Below are positions 45,626 to 53,966 of a stretch of DNA of 64,000 bases, piece by piece. The notes below the pieces were generated by a model that was given only the letters and a program-made list of their open reading frames with translations, was not told the origin of the DNA and made no database searches. Positions within the stretch are counted from its first letter, which is position 1. The number at the start of each line of letters is the position of its first letter. The position numbers were made by a program, and so were the translations under genes. Source of the DNA: Bog-473 sp963779735 (lineage in GTDB: Bacteria > Actinomycetota > Acidimicrobiia > Acidimicrobiales > RAAP-2); assembly GCA_963779735.1 (NCBI GenBank), contig CAVZZJ010000006.1, positions 1 through 64,000 on the forward strand, given 5' to 3'.

Positions 45626-47443
45626 TTGGAGATTTCGATACTCAAGGCGCCAGAACCGAAGGGCAAGTTGGACGCGATGACGGAGCGAGCAGCGATGGCT
45701 GTGATGACCGACAAAGTGAACGGACCGGAGGACGAGGTCTGCGACTGGGACGCCATTGATTGGCACGCCCAGGAGGACAACGTACGGCAGCTACGGCAGC
45801 GGATCTTCAAGGCGACGAAGGACGGGGATCTCCAAAAGGTCCGCAGTCTGCAGAAGTTGATGTTGCGGAGCCGGAGCAACACGCTTGTGAGCGTGCGCCA
45901 GGTGACGCAGCGCAACGCAGGCCGCAAGACAGCAGGTGTCGACGGGATGGTCGTGGTGACCAACCCGGGCCGGGTGGAGTTGGCGGAGCACTTGCAACGC
46001 CACGCACCGCCCGCCAAGGCACGCCCTGTCAAGCGGGTGTTCATACCGAAGGCGAACGGCAAGCAGCGCCCACTCGGGATACCGGTGATCGTCGATCGCG
46101 TGCAGCAGGCACGGGTGAAGAACGCGCTGGAGCCCGAGTGGGAAGCCCGGTTCGAACCGAGATCGTATGGGTTTCGGCCAGGACGGGGCTGCCATGACGC
46201 GATCGAGGTCATCTTCAAGACGCTCTGCGGCGAACGCAGTCAGCGCCGGTGGATCCTCGACGCCGACCTGGCAGGGGCGTTCGACCACATCGATCACGAC
46301 CGACTCGTTGGTCAGCTCGGCTCGTTCCCTGCCAGGGAAGCGATCCGGGCCTGGCTCAAAGCGGGAGTGATGGAAAAAGGCCGGTTCAGCCCGACTGAGG
46401 AGGGAACTCCCCAGGGCGGGGTGATAAGCCCCCTGCTCTTGAACGTGGCCTTGCACGGGATGGAAGATGCCGCAGGAGTCCACTACCGCAACAGCGCCCG
46501 CAGTGACGCTGAAACGGTGAAGGGGTCTCCTGTGCTGGTGAGGTATGCCGATGACTACGTGGCGATGTGCCACAGCCGGGAAGAGGCCGAGCAGGTCAAG
46601 GCTCGGCTGGCGGCATGGCTGGCACCGAGAGGTCTCCGCTTCAACGAGGACAAGACGAAGGTCATCCACGTAGAAGAGGGGTTCTCGTTCCTCGGATTCA
46701 GCATCCGCCGCTACGTCAATCGGCAGGGCGGGAAACTGCTCATCAAACCAAGCCAGGAGTCGGTGAAGCGGTTCCGGGAACGGCTCAGCGCCGAGATGAA
46801 AGCCCTGCGAGGGGCCAACGCCTCGGCGGTGATCAGACGGCTGAACCCGATCATTCGGGGATGGTCCGCCTATTACCGGAGCGTGGTCTCCAGCCGGGTG
46901 TTCACTGGGCTGGACCACCACATGTGGCATCTCACCTACCGGTGGGCACGCCACTCGCATCCGAACAAGTCGAGGGGCTGGGTCGCCACCCGGTACTTCG
47001 ACAGGTTCAACCGGGCCAGGGGCGATCGGTGGGTCTACGGCGACCGGGCAACCGGCGCTTATCTCACCAAGCATTCCTGGACCCGGATCGTTCGTCACGT
47101 CCCCGTCCGGGGAGGGGCGTCACCCGACGACCCATCCTTGGCCGGTTACTGGGCTGACCGGAGGCGCACACGCCGCCCCCCGCCGTTGGATCAGCACACC
47201 CTCAAGCTGCTTGCAGCCCAAAGGGACCGCTGCCCCGCCTGCGGGGACCCGCTGCTCAACGCCGATGATGAACCGCAGTCCCCAACACAGTGGGAACAGT
47301 GGTTCATGGCCGCCCGAAGGACGCTGCGCAAACAGCGCATCTCCCAGCAGGCGGACCCCCAGACCAGCGAACGATGGTTTTACCGACTCGTCCACGCCTC
47401 CTGTCCACCGCCTCACGGCAGCCAGGCAGGAGCCCAGCGTTGA
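45626..47443 (+). CDS. ltrA: Group II intron-encoded reverse transcriptase/maturase with HNH-like C-terminus
   Basis: A 605-residue protein in domain IV of intron B. DWDAIDWHAQEDNVRQLRQR, VRQVTQRNAGRKTAGVDGMV and GKQRPLGIPVIVDRVQQARV form the N-terminal RT blocks. Catalytic VRYADDYVAM is near residue 310, and FSFLGFSIRRY leads into the thumb/maturase X domain. The C-terminal part (CPACG...HASC) resembles an HNH endonuclease with one Cys pair. The TTG 45626 start is the longest; ATG 45677 (MTERAAMAV) is equally possible. It resembles the chloroplast-like intron class. It is intact, unlike the outer intron protein. Confidence 0.92.
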   Translation: MEISILKAPEPKGKLDAMTERAAMAVMTDKVNGPEDEVCDWDAIDWHAQEDNVRQLRQRIFKATKDGDLQKVRSLQKLMLRSRSNTLVSVRQVTQRNAGRKTAGVDGMVVVTNPGRVELAEHLQRHAPPAKARPVKRVFIPKANGKQRPLGIPVIVDRVQQARVKNALEPEWEARFEPRSYGFRPGRGCHDAIEVIFKTLCGERSQRRWILDADLAGAFDHIDHDRLVGQLGSFPAREAIRAWLKAGVMEKGRFSPTEEGTPQGGVISPLLLNVALHGMEDAAGVHYRNSARSDAETVKGSPVLVRYADDYVAMCHSREEAEQVKARLAAWLAPRGLRFNEDKTKVIHVEEGFSFLGFSIRRYVNRQGGKLLIKPSQESVKRFRERLSAEMKALRGANASAVIRRLNPIIRGWSAYYRSVVSSRVFTGLDHHMWHLTYRWARHSHPNKSRGWVATRYFDRFNRARGDRWVYGDRATGAYLTKHSWTRIVRHVPVRGGASPDDPSLAGYWADRRRTRRPPPLDQHTLKLLAAQRDRCPACGDPLLNADDEPQSPTQWEQWFMAARRTLRKQRISQQADPQTSERWFYRLVHASCPPPHGSQAGAQR

Positions 47444-47481
47444 AACCTCAGCAGAACCTTCGTCGCCCTTGTGGCTTGCTT

Positions 47482-47516
47482 GAGCCGGATGCCTGGAAAG
47501 CGGGCACGTCCGGTTC
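47482..47516 (+). ncRNA. Intron B domain V
   Basis: A 35 nt hairpin opening GAGCCGGATG and closing CACGTCCGGTTC, the catalytic domain V of group II introns with its AGC-type triad near the 5' end. A domain VI hairpin follows directly. Confidence 0.85.
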
Positions 47517-47556
47517 TGAGGGGGCCCCGGCGCAGCAATGCGCCGGGGCTACCCGG

Positions 47557-47760
47557 CGCTTCCACCACCGCTGGGTGCGGGCTCGCTCACAGAACACTCG
47601 CCAGGTGATGTTCCTCGCCCGCTGGCCCTCAGACAAAGCGATGCAGCGGGTGCGCAGCCGGGTGCGTGAACTCACGGTCCGGCGTCGCATGCTGATACCG
47701 ATTGAAGTGATCGTGGAGGACATCAACCAGGTCATCCGTGGCTGGGCCAATTACTTCCGT
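47557..47760 (+). pseudogene. ltrA: Intron A reverse transcriptase, part 2 of 3
   Basis: This resumes the outer RT just after intron B with RFHHRWVRARSQNTRQVMFL, then the maturase region VIRGWANYFR. The first residue, expected to be Gly, is Arg, so the junction may carry a base change. The IS1595 copy begins at 47761, right after FR. Domain X is split here. Confidence 0.85.
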
Positions 47761-48885
47761 AGGGGCTCTCCACTTAACCGGAGTAGGGCAGCAAGGAGCG
47801 GCGCCAGGGCCGATCTGAAGCCGGGCGGTCAAGGCTGGGCGGGTGACCTGTCGCGCGCGGCGGCTTTGGCGCCTCGTTCCGCGGCCGCGGATGGGCGACG
47901 AGGTTGCGGTAGCGCACCGGGTCGTGGGCGACGGCGAGCTCGAGGACCCGATGGAACACGAGCCCGCGGCTGCGCGAGTTTCGACGGTTGAAGCGGAACA
48001 CGAACTCGTTTAGGTAGCTCTCGAGATGCTCGCGGTCCACCGCTCCTTGATGGGTGCTCAGCAGCCAGCGCTTGGCAAGCGAGGCGACGCGATGAACACC
48101 GGGCAGGAGCGCGCCTGGGTCCTCGCCGCGGGCGCGTGCCGCACGCTGGCTGCGCCGGTCGTGAACGTAGCCGAGCTTGTCGATGCCGCGGTAGCCCAGC
48201 CACACGTCGGTGACCACTGTCGCGCCTGGCTCGACGTGGTCGGTCACGAACGGGTGCAGCGAAGCCGAGGACCCGTCGGTGAGGATCCCCATGCGGCACC
48301 GGCCAAGCCCGTTGGCATCTCTCAGCTCGACAGCAATGCCCACCAGGGCTTTCTTGCCCTTCGCCCGGCCGCCGCTCAGCCCTGGCTCCTCGCCGCCGAT
48401 ATAGGTCTCATCCACCTCCACCGTGCCGCTGAGACGATCGCGGCCGGGGCGCACGAGCGTCGAGCGCAGCCGGTGCAACATCGCCCACGCTGTTTGATAG
48501 GAGCCGATCTCGAGGGTGCGTTGCAGGCTGAGGGCGGAGATCCCGTCTTTGGCCGTCGCGAACGACCAGCAGGCGCTGAACCACACCGTGAGCGGCGTCC
48601 GCGTCCGATCGAAGATCGTGCCGGCCGTCACCGACGTGCGATACGAGCAGGCCGCGCACATCAGCCGTCCGTCGCCGAGCCTCCACCCGCCGCCATGCCC
48701 GCATTCCGGGCAGACGAAGCCGCCGGGCCAGCGCAGCCACTCGAGGTAGTCGAGGCAGTCGGCGTCGGTCGAGAACCAAGCCTGGAACTCGCCGACGGAC
48801 CTGGGGTAGTCCAAGCCCGATCGGGGATGAACCGGTGTCCCTGGGACCATGGCCGGACCTTACTCCGGTTAAGTGGAGAGCCCAT
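47761..48885 (-). mobile_element. IS1595-family insertion sequence, copy 2
   Basis: A 1125 bp element identical in length to copy 1 and inverted relative to it. The 8 bp duplication ACTTCCGT lies at 47753-47760 and 48886-48893. Excision would restore WANYFRYGNSARH in the outer intron RT. The right end extends to CCCAT where copy 1 reads the equivalent ends as CCCCT and ATGGG, a small natural variation. Confidence 0.93.
47774..48850 (-). CDS. IS1595-family (ISXO2-like) transposase
   Basis: A 358-residue DDE transposase that differs from copy 1 by one residue seen by eye (VVTDVWLGY). The zinc ribbon, VDETYIGG and LNEFVFRFNRR motifs are all retained, so it is predicted to be functional. Its position inside the element is the mirror image of copy 1. 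Confidence 0.93.
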   Translation of the reverse strand: MVPGTPVHPRSGLDYPRSVGEFQAWFSTDADCLDYLEWLRWPGGFVCPECGHGGGWRLGDGRLMCAACSYRTSVTAGTIFDRTRTPLTVWFSACWSFATAKDGISALSLQRTLEIGSYQTAWAMLHRLRSTLVRPGRDRLSGTVEVDETYIGGEEPGLSGGRAKGKKALVGIAVELRDANGLGRCRMGILTDGSSASLHPFVTDHVEPGATVVTDVWLGYRGIDKLGYVHDRRSQRAARARGEDPGALLPGVHRVASLAKRWLLSTHQGAVDREHLESYLNEFVFRFNRRNSRSRGLVFHRVLELAVAHDPVRYRNLVAHPRPRNEAPKPPRATGHPPSLDRPASDRPWRRSLLPYSG

Positions 48886-48893
48886 ACTTCCGT

Positions 48894-49121
48894 TATGGAA
48901 ACTCGGCTCGGCACTTCAAAAAGGTGCAGGACCATGCGGTGGAGCGCCTGGCGCTCCAGGTGGCCAAGCGCCACCGCCGATCCCGGCTTTTCGGGATGTC
49001 GGTGGTGTGTTTCCAGTCCCCGAATCGTTTGGGTCTCATCGACTTGTCAGGAATCGTTGTCGCCCCCAGGCCCTTTCGGGACTGGCGGGGGAGACCGAAT
49101 GCCGGCGGTGAACGGCGTCGG
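48894..49121 (+). pseudogene. ltrA: Intron A reverse transcriptase, part 3 of 3
   Basis: YGNSARHFKKVQDHAVERLA, then RRSRLFGMS and the end GGERRR. This is the C-terminal tail of the outer intron protein. Its stop TGA at 49122-49124 overlaps the start of domain V by two bases, as usual in group II introns. Confidence 0.85.
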
Positions 49122-49122
49122 T

Positions 49123-49155
49123 GAGCCGTGTGCGGAAAAACCGCATGCACGGTTC
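49123..49155 (+). ncRNA. Intron A domain V
   Basis: A 33 nt hairpin opening GAGCCGTGTGCGG and closing CCGCATGCACGGTTC, the near-consensus catalytic domain V. It fixes the 3' part of the outer intron; a domain VI hairpin follows at about 49160-49186. Confidence 0.88.
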
Positions 49156-49289
49156 GACGGGCGGGTGCTGGAAACGGGGCAGCCCGGTTGGCCATCTGCG
49201 GGTTCCAGGTCGGTGTGCTGAGAGAGGCCACCACGATGACCTGGTCGGAACCCAGCCAGCCGATCAGTTGCTACCGCGCCAGCGCTCGA

Positions 49290-49433
49290 CCCTACATAAT
49301 CCGGATCTGACGCGGCCCAATGACGCGGAAAAGCCCTTCTGCTCTGGGAAGCTTGGAGTTGCGAAGCCACAAGTCCCCCCCAAGAGAAGGGCACTTCCAA
49401 CATCAAGCGTACACCGCGTCGACCCCCGGTTTA
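49290..49433. repeat. IS1380-type left end
   Basis: CCTACATAATCCGG followed by GAAAAGCCCTTCTGCT, a stretch like the left terminus and leader of IS1380-family elements. It precedes the transposase remnant. Confidence 0.45.
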
Positions 49434-49845
49434 TGGTGACCACCGGCGGCAAGGGTGTGGTGGCCCATGTCGGCGCCCGGCTGCTCTGCGAGCTAGCCGA
49501 CGACCTCTCCTTGACCGAGCAGCTGTCGGTGGCGATCGCGCCGACGAAGCAACGCCGCCGCGGCCTTGACCGCGGCGAGGTGCTGGTCGATCTGGCCGTT
49601 ACCGTAGCCGACGGTGCGACGTCGATCAGCGACCTGCGGGTACTCTCTGACTAGCCCGGGCTCTTAGGCGAGGTGGCCTCGGTGACACGGCGTGGCGGAC
49701 CCTCGAGGCCATCGATGACGACGCGCTGGCGCGTATCGCAACGGCACGGGCCGAGGCGCGCAAGGCCGCCTGGGCGGGGGGCGGGGGGGGGATGGACCCG
49801 GGCTTCCAGGTGATCGACATCGACGCACCTTGGTCGACGCCCATT
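49434..49845 (+). pseudogene. IS1380-family transposase N-terminal remnant
   Basis: VVAHVGARLLCELADDLSLT, LDRGEVLVDLAVTVADGATS and ISDLRVLSD match the N-terminus of IS1380 transposases. A stop at 49652 and shifts follow, but WRTLEAIDDDALARIA, AEARKAAWA and VIDIDAPL remain legible. It ends before the catalytic core. A second, also defective IS1380 element lies at 60665-61984. Confidence 0.75.
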
Positions 49846-50212
49846 CACCTGGCCTTGACAGGTTCGTTTGGTGGAATCGCCCTGCTTGCTGGACGAATGA
49901 ACTGTAACTGAGGGTCCGCATTATTCACGGTGAGATAAGCAATGTTAGGTGTCACCTTCAAAACGGTGGCAGGAAGAAGGTGTGCATGGGTAGAGACGTT
50001 CTTCGCCTTGCGTCAGGCGGCGCCGAACCAGCACAGCTCGAGGGCGGGCTATGCAATCGCTGCCATTGATCCCGTCGCAGTCCGAATGGGCGACAGCGTC
50101 ACCGATCGACCTGCCACGCTCCCCTCAAGGACTTCCTGGACAGGTGGTGCCGCAGTATCGACGAGTCGTCACCACTGCGACAGAGCCCAGTCGGGCAGGG
50201 ACTTGATGTGTC
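49846..50212. other. No gene recognised
   Basis: About 370 bp between an IS1380 remnant and a gene scrap. There are no motifs and no long frame. Confidence 0.3.
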
Positions 50213-50323
50213 CTGGCCGTTGAACCAGCAGCGGTCGTAGTGGTCGGGGTCACCGGTGGCCGGATGTGTGATCGGGTCGGCCGAGGGGTGGATCGGGAAG
50301 TCGTCGAAAGGTGTCACCATCAT
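50213..50323 (-). pseudogene. N-terminal scrap of a DUF7064/7065-type protein
   Basis: ATG 50323 after a GGAGAG site begins MMVTPFDDFPIHPSADPITH, then DPDHYDRCWFNG. This is the characteristic N-terminus of a conserved actinobacterial/proteobacterial family usually found with CoA-transferases and amidohydrolases. The rest is missing. Confidence 0.5.
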
Positions 50324-50371
50324 CTCTCCTCGGTCAGGGGCGGTGCTCGGAAGTGGTCTGCGCCGCTGTCT

Positions 50372-51322
50372 TTATGGCAGATCTTCGACCGGGAAACCGT
50401 CCTGCTCGCTGGGAAGGTCATTGGCACGCCACCCGGGAGGCGGTGCCATGCCTTGAGCGAGGGTGTCCGCGAACGTCTTGACGTACGCGGAATCAGGCGG
50501 GATCTCGAACGCCAAGTCGTCGGAGGCAAGGCGGAGCCGGCACCCCTCGGGACCTCGGTTGCGGAAGACCTGGCCGGTGATGGCGCCGGCCTCCTCGGAC
50601 AGGAGGCCGGCGACTAGCGAGGCCACCCATGTGGCGTCGATGCCGGCTTGGGCAAAGTCCGGCCACTCGCCGGTGTCCCAACGATGGCGGAGCGATTCGT
50701 GGCTCTGACCGCGTAGGGCCATGCGGGTCCCCGCGAGGGGGGAGACCGCGTTTACCGTAATCTCCTTGCAGGAGAGTGCGTTGGCCAACGCCAGGGTCAA
50801 ACCGATCACCCCGGCCTTCGAGGTCGAGTATGCGCACATCTCGGGGATACCGTCCAAGCCTGCTGCGGAGGTGAAGTTGATGATGCGTCCTGGCGACCCG
50901 GCGCGGAGCCAGAGACGGACCGCCGCTCGGGACACGATCATGGTCCCGGTGAGGTTGACGGCCAGCACACGGTCCCACTCTGCGTCCGCCATGGTGGTGA
51001 TATTGCCCATGGTGAGAATGGCGGCTGCGTTCACCACACCATCAATGTGTCCCCATCGAGTCATCGCCGAGTCGAGCGCGGCCTCGACCTCGGCGGCGTC
51101 CCGCACGTCAGCTGCGCTCTCGAGCACGTCGGCACCTCGCGCCTGGAGATCCCTCCGGAGCTCGGCCACGACCGTCGGGTCGGGCCGGCTCCCGTCGACG
51201 AGGACGCCGGCGTCCACCAGCAGGACCGAGGTGCCGTCCTCAAGGAGACGCTCGACAATGGCTCGTCCGATGCCCCGGGCTGCACCGGTCACCACGTAGA
51301 CGCGTTCGTCGTGCCGGGTCAA
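50372..51322 (-). CDS. Short-chain dehydrogenase/reductase
   Basis: About 316 residues. The cofactor motif TGAARGIG near residue 15, VNAAAI (strand-4 Asn region), catalytic Ser in NFTSAAGLDGI and Tyr-Lys in CAYSTSKAGVIGL are all present. NAD(P)-dependent oxidoreductase, probably of a 3-hydroxyacyl-CoA or a cyclic alcohol. I chose TTG 51322, which has GGGAG upstream and gives the family N-terminus; the frame is open to 51475, which would come within 17 bp of the divergent CoA-transferase start. A C-terminal extension of about 60 residues (AFEIPPDSAYVKTFADTLAQ) is unusual for SDRs. Confidence 0.85.
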   Translation of the reverse strand: MTRHDERVYVVTGAARGIGRAIVERLLEDGTSVLLVDAGVLVDGSRPDPTVVAELRRDLQARGADVLESAADVRDAAEVEAALDSAMTRWGHIDGVVNAAAILTMGNITTMADAEWDRVLAVNLTGTMIVSRAAVRLWLRAGSPGRIINFTSAAGLDGIPEMCAYSTSKAGVIGLTLALANALSCKEITVNAVSPLAGTRMALRGQSHESLRHRWDTGEWPDFAQAGIDATWVASLVAGLLSEEAGAITGQVFRNRGPEGCRLRLASDDLAFEIPPDSAYVKTFADTLAQGMAPPPGWRANDLPSEQDGFPVEDLP

Positions 51323-51491
51323 TCGAGACGTCTCCCAAGCAGGCCACCACTGCGAGTGGACCTCGATGGGGTCGCATCGGCCTTGTCCAAGTGCACCCCG
51401 AGGTCTACCGTCGCCGGTCGGTTTCTGGTATTGAGTACATACTATCCATAGCCTTCCGTGGCGGGGGCTGTCCACTCAGGGGGGCGACGTA

Positions 51492-53966
51492 ATGCCGGGT
51501 GTGCTCGACGGAGTTCGCGTGATCGACCTTTCGTGGGGCGTGGCCGGTCCGGTGGCCGGCATGTTGCTCGGGGACCACGGTGCCGACGTCATCAAGGTGG
51601 AGCCCCCCGGCGGGGACCCCTATCGGGGCAGCCCCGGCTACGACGTCTGGCAGCGGGGACGCCGGAGCATCGAGCTCGACCTGCGGAGCGAAAGGGAGCG
51701 TCAGACCCTGTGGACTTTGGTCGAGACGGCCGACGTCGTCCTCGAGTCCTTCGGGCCGGGCACCGCATGTCGGCTGGGCGCCAATGCCGGGACCCTGATG
51801 CAACGCAATCCCTCCGTCGTGCACTGCACGATCAGCGCGTACGGCCAGCTGCCCGATGCACAAGAGCGCCCGGGCCTCGAGGCCCTCGTGGCCGCCCGGC
51901 TGGGCATCCTCGACGAGCAGCGTGGCCATCTGGGTGGTCCGATCCCCTTCGTGAACCGGGACACCCCCTTTTTGCCCGACCTCGACGTCCCTGTCGATAT
52001 GTACCCCGGTGCAGACAGAGGCGGGCCTATCTTCACCTACACGCCCTGGTTGAGCATGTGCGCAGCGTTCCTGGCCCTCACCGGGGTCAACGCGGCTCTG
52101 CTGGCGCGCCTCGAAACTGGGCGCGGCCAGCATGTCGAGACGTCCCTACTGCAGGCGGCCTTGAGTTTGACCGCGATCGGTTGGCAACGCGCTGAACACA
52201 ACGACGCACCGGGCTACCGCACCTGGATCTTTGACTCCCGGGCCCCCAAGGGGTTCTTCCGCTGCTCGGACGGGCGGTGGGTTGACAACTGGGTTCCCAA
52301 TCCCCAATTCGTCCTGAGCTCGGCTGACGGCAAGACGTTGGAGTTCCGCCACAATGCCACCAGGGTGAGGGACGATCCAAGTCGGATCCCGCCCGATCCG
52401 GAGAACATCGTGGTGCTGGCCTACTACCATGACCAGATGCGCGACGCTTTCGCGCGGTTCCCGAGCGGGGCGTGGGTCGACTTGGCTCAGCAAGCGGGCG
52501 TGCCCCTGCAGCACGTGCGCACGCCGGAGGAGGCTCTCTTCGACCCGGAGCTCGAGCGCGAGGGAGTGGTGGTCGACCTGACGCACCCCGAGCATGGGAC
52601 TTTGCGGCAGGTCGGCCTCGTATACGGACTGAGCCGCACACCAGGTGCGATCGAGCGGCCGGTGCCGCGCGTGGGCGAGCACAACGAGGAGTTACGGCGT
52701 GAGGCCGAGGAGTCGCGGACGCGTGGGGACGTCGCTGCAGGCACGCCGCCCCCTCGGGCTGGCTCCGCCCCGACGGCGCAGAAGGGTGCGCTCCACGGGA
52801 TCACGGTCCTCGACCTGGGTTTCGCACTCGCGGGTCCGTTCGCCACGCAGGTGATGGCCGACCTGGGCGCGTCGGTGATCAAGGTCAACAACTGGCGCGA
52901 TCCGTGGTGGCACGCCAGCCACATCGCCTACGGGGCCAACCGGGGCAAGCGGAGCGTCGGGATCGATCTCAAGACGGCGGAGGGATTGGCCGTGCTGCAC
53001 CGGCTGGTCGAGCGGGCTGACGTCGTCCATTCCAACATGCGCCGGGAGCCCTTGTACCGGCTCGGGATCGACGAGGCTTCGTTGCGCCAGGTGAATCCGC
53101 GGCTCATCTACTGCCACACGCGGGGTTTCGACCGGGGTGAGCGATCGGACGCGCCCGGGAACGACCAGACCGGGTGCTCGCTGGCGGGTGTCACCTACGA
53201 GGACGGCGGCACCCGTGAGGGCGGGAAGCCTTTCTGGTCGCCGACATCGCTGGGCGACACCGGGAACGCCTTCCTCTCCGCGATCGGCGTGATCCAGGCG
53301 CTCTACCACCGGGCCCGTACGGGTGAGGCGCAGGCCGTCGACACCTCCATCCTCAACGCCGGGATGCTGCTGGCCTCCATGGCAGCCGTGCGGGAGGACG
53401 GTTCTGCGCTGCCCCGGTCGGTGCTGGATGGGATGCAGCTGGGTCTCGGAGCGCTGTACCGGCTCTACGAGGCGGCAGACGGCTGGCTTTGCGTTGCAGC
53501 GTGCAGCCAAGACGCCTGGGAGTCCCTGGCCGAGGCGCTCGGTCGCGGCGAGCTGCTGGAGGACCCGAGGTTCGCCGACGGGGCGGCGCGTGCGGAGCAC
53601 CGACGGGAGCTGGAACAGGTACTCGAGCCACTGTTTCGGGCCCGTCCGGTTCGCGAGCTCTTCGCGCTGCTCGACGGGCGTGGCGTGGCGTGCGAGATCG
53701 CCGAAGGCGAGTTCTGTCGCCGGCTGTTCGAGGACCCCCAGATGTTCGACCTCGAGTTCGTCGTGCGGCAGCGACACCCCAAGCTGGGGGAATTTGGGCA
53801 CTTCGGCAAGACCATCACCTTCTCGGAGACCCCCCAGCACATTTGGGGGCCACCTCCCGTGTGCGGGCAGCACACGCGGGAAATCCTGCGAGAGGTGGGT
53901 TACAGCGCGGACGAGATCGAGGGACTGCTGGAGCGCAAGGCCGTCTTCGAAGACCTGTGGGTCTAA
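51492..53966 (+). CDS. Tandem family III (CaiB/BaiF) CoA-transferase
   Basis: An 824-residue fusion of two family III CoA-transferase domains (residues about 1-395 and 425-824). Domain 1 starts LDGVRVIDLSWGVAGPVAGM, domain 2 LHGITVLDLGFALAGPFATQ; both have the (R/K)GQ/EAQ-V-(E/D)TS segment. Domain 2 keeps the catalytic-type Asp (SPTSLGDTGNAF); at the matching place domain 1 has Ser (TPWLSMCAAF), so only domain 2 may be catalytic (inference). ATG 51492. Its end overlaps the IclR gene by 4 bp. It moves CoA between acyl groups, activating the substrate. Confidence 0.9.
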   Translation: MPGVLDGVRVIDLSWGVAGPVAGMLLGDHGADVIKVEPPGGDPYRGSPGYDVWQRGRRSIELDLRSERERQTLWTLVETADVVLESFGPGTACRLGANAGTLMQRNPSVVHCTISAYGQLPDAQERPGLEALVAARLGILDEQRGHLGGPIPFVNRDTPFLPDLDVPVDMYPGADRGGPIFTYTPWLSMCAAFLALTGVNAALLARLETGRGQHVETSLLQAALSLTAIGWQRAEHNDAPGYRTWIFDSRAPKGFFRCSDGRWVDNWVPNPQFVLSSADGKTLEFRHNATRVRDDPSRIPPDPENIVVLAYYHDQMRDAFARFPSGAWVDLAQQAGVPLQHVRTPEEALFDPELEREGVVVDLTHPEHGTLRQVGLVYGLSRTPGAIERPVPRVGEHNEELRREAEESRTRGDVAAGTPPPRAGSAPTAQKGALHGITVLDLGFALAGPFATQVMADLGASVIKVNNWRDPWWHASHIAYGANRGKRSVGIDLKTAEGLAVLHRLVERADVVHSNMRREPLYRLGIDEASLRQVNPRLIYCHTRGFDRGERSDAPGNDQTGCSLAGVTYEDGGTREGGKPFWSPTSLGDTGNAFLSAIGVIQALYHRARTGEAQAVDTSILNAGMLLASMAAVREDGSALPRSVLDGMQLGLGALYRLYEAADGWLCVAACSQDAWESLAEALGRGELLEDPRFADGAARAEHRRELEQVLEPLFRARPVRELFALLDGRGVACEIAEGEFCRRLFEDPQMFDLEFVVRQRHPKLGEFGHFGKTITFSETPQHIWGPPPVCGQHTREILREVGYSADEIEGLLERKAVFEDLWV

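Larger units (their letters stand above)
45008..47552 (+). mobile_element. Group II intron B (inner), inserted in the RT gene of intron A
   Basis: About 2545 bp in the same orientation as intron A. The 5' end is read as GTTGCGAC at 45008, close to but not equal to the GTGYG consensus. The 3' end follows domain V (47482-47516) and a domain VI hairpin (GGGGCCCCGGCGCAGCAATG with its GC-rich complement) ending CTAC at 47552. The boundary is uncertain by a few bases, because joining 45007 to 47553 does not leave the outer frame perfectly restored. It carries a complete intron-encoded protein, so it is potentially mobile. Confidence 0.85.
43526..49190 (+). mobile_element. Group II intron A (outer), split by intron B and IS1595
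   Basis: The 5' end near 43526 (GTGATG) leads into a ribozyme domain I with a hairpin CCGGTGCAAGTCCGG at about 43573. The reverse transcriptase lies in domain IV, domain V at 49123-49155, and a domain VI hairpin (GCGGGTGCTGG...CAGCCCG) just after. Both outer ends are estimated by eye, to within tens of bases. Removing intron B (about 2.55 kb) and IS1595 (1125 bp) leaves about 2.0 kb, a normal intron length. Its own ORF would then be about 453 residues. As it is, the intron protein cannot be made in one piece. Confidence 0.85.

Noticed and set aside
44848..46218. 456-residue minus-strand frame spanning the junction of the two introns
   Set aside because: Crosses two unrelated genes and ribozyme RNA in antisense; no protein similarity seen.
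45791..47098. 435-residue antisense frame within intron B
   Set aside because: Shadow of the intron-encoded reverse transcriptase, which has all RT motifs on the plus strand.
52692..53873. 393-residue minus-strand frame
   Set aside because: Antisense of the second CoA-transferase domain; no motif of its own.
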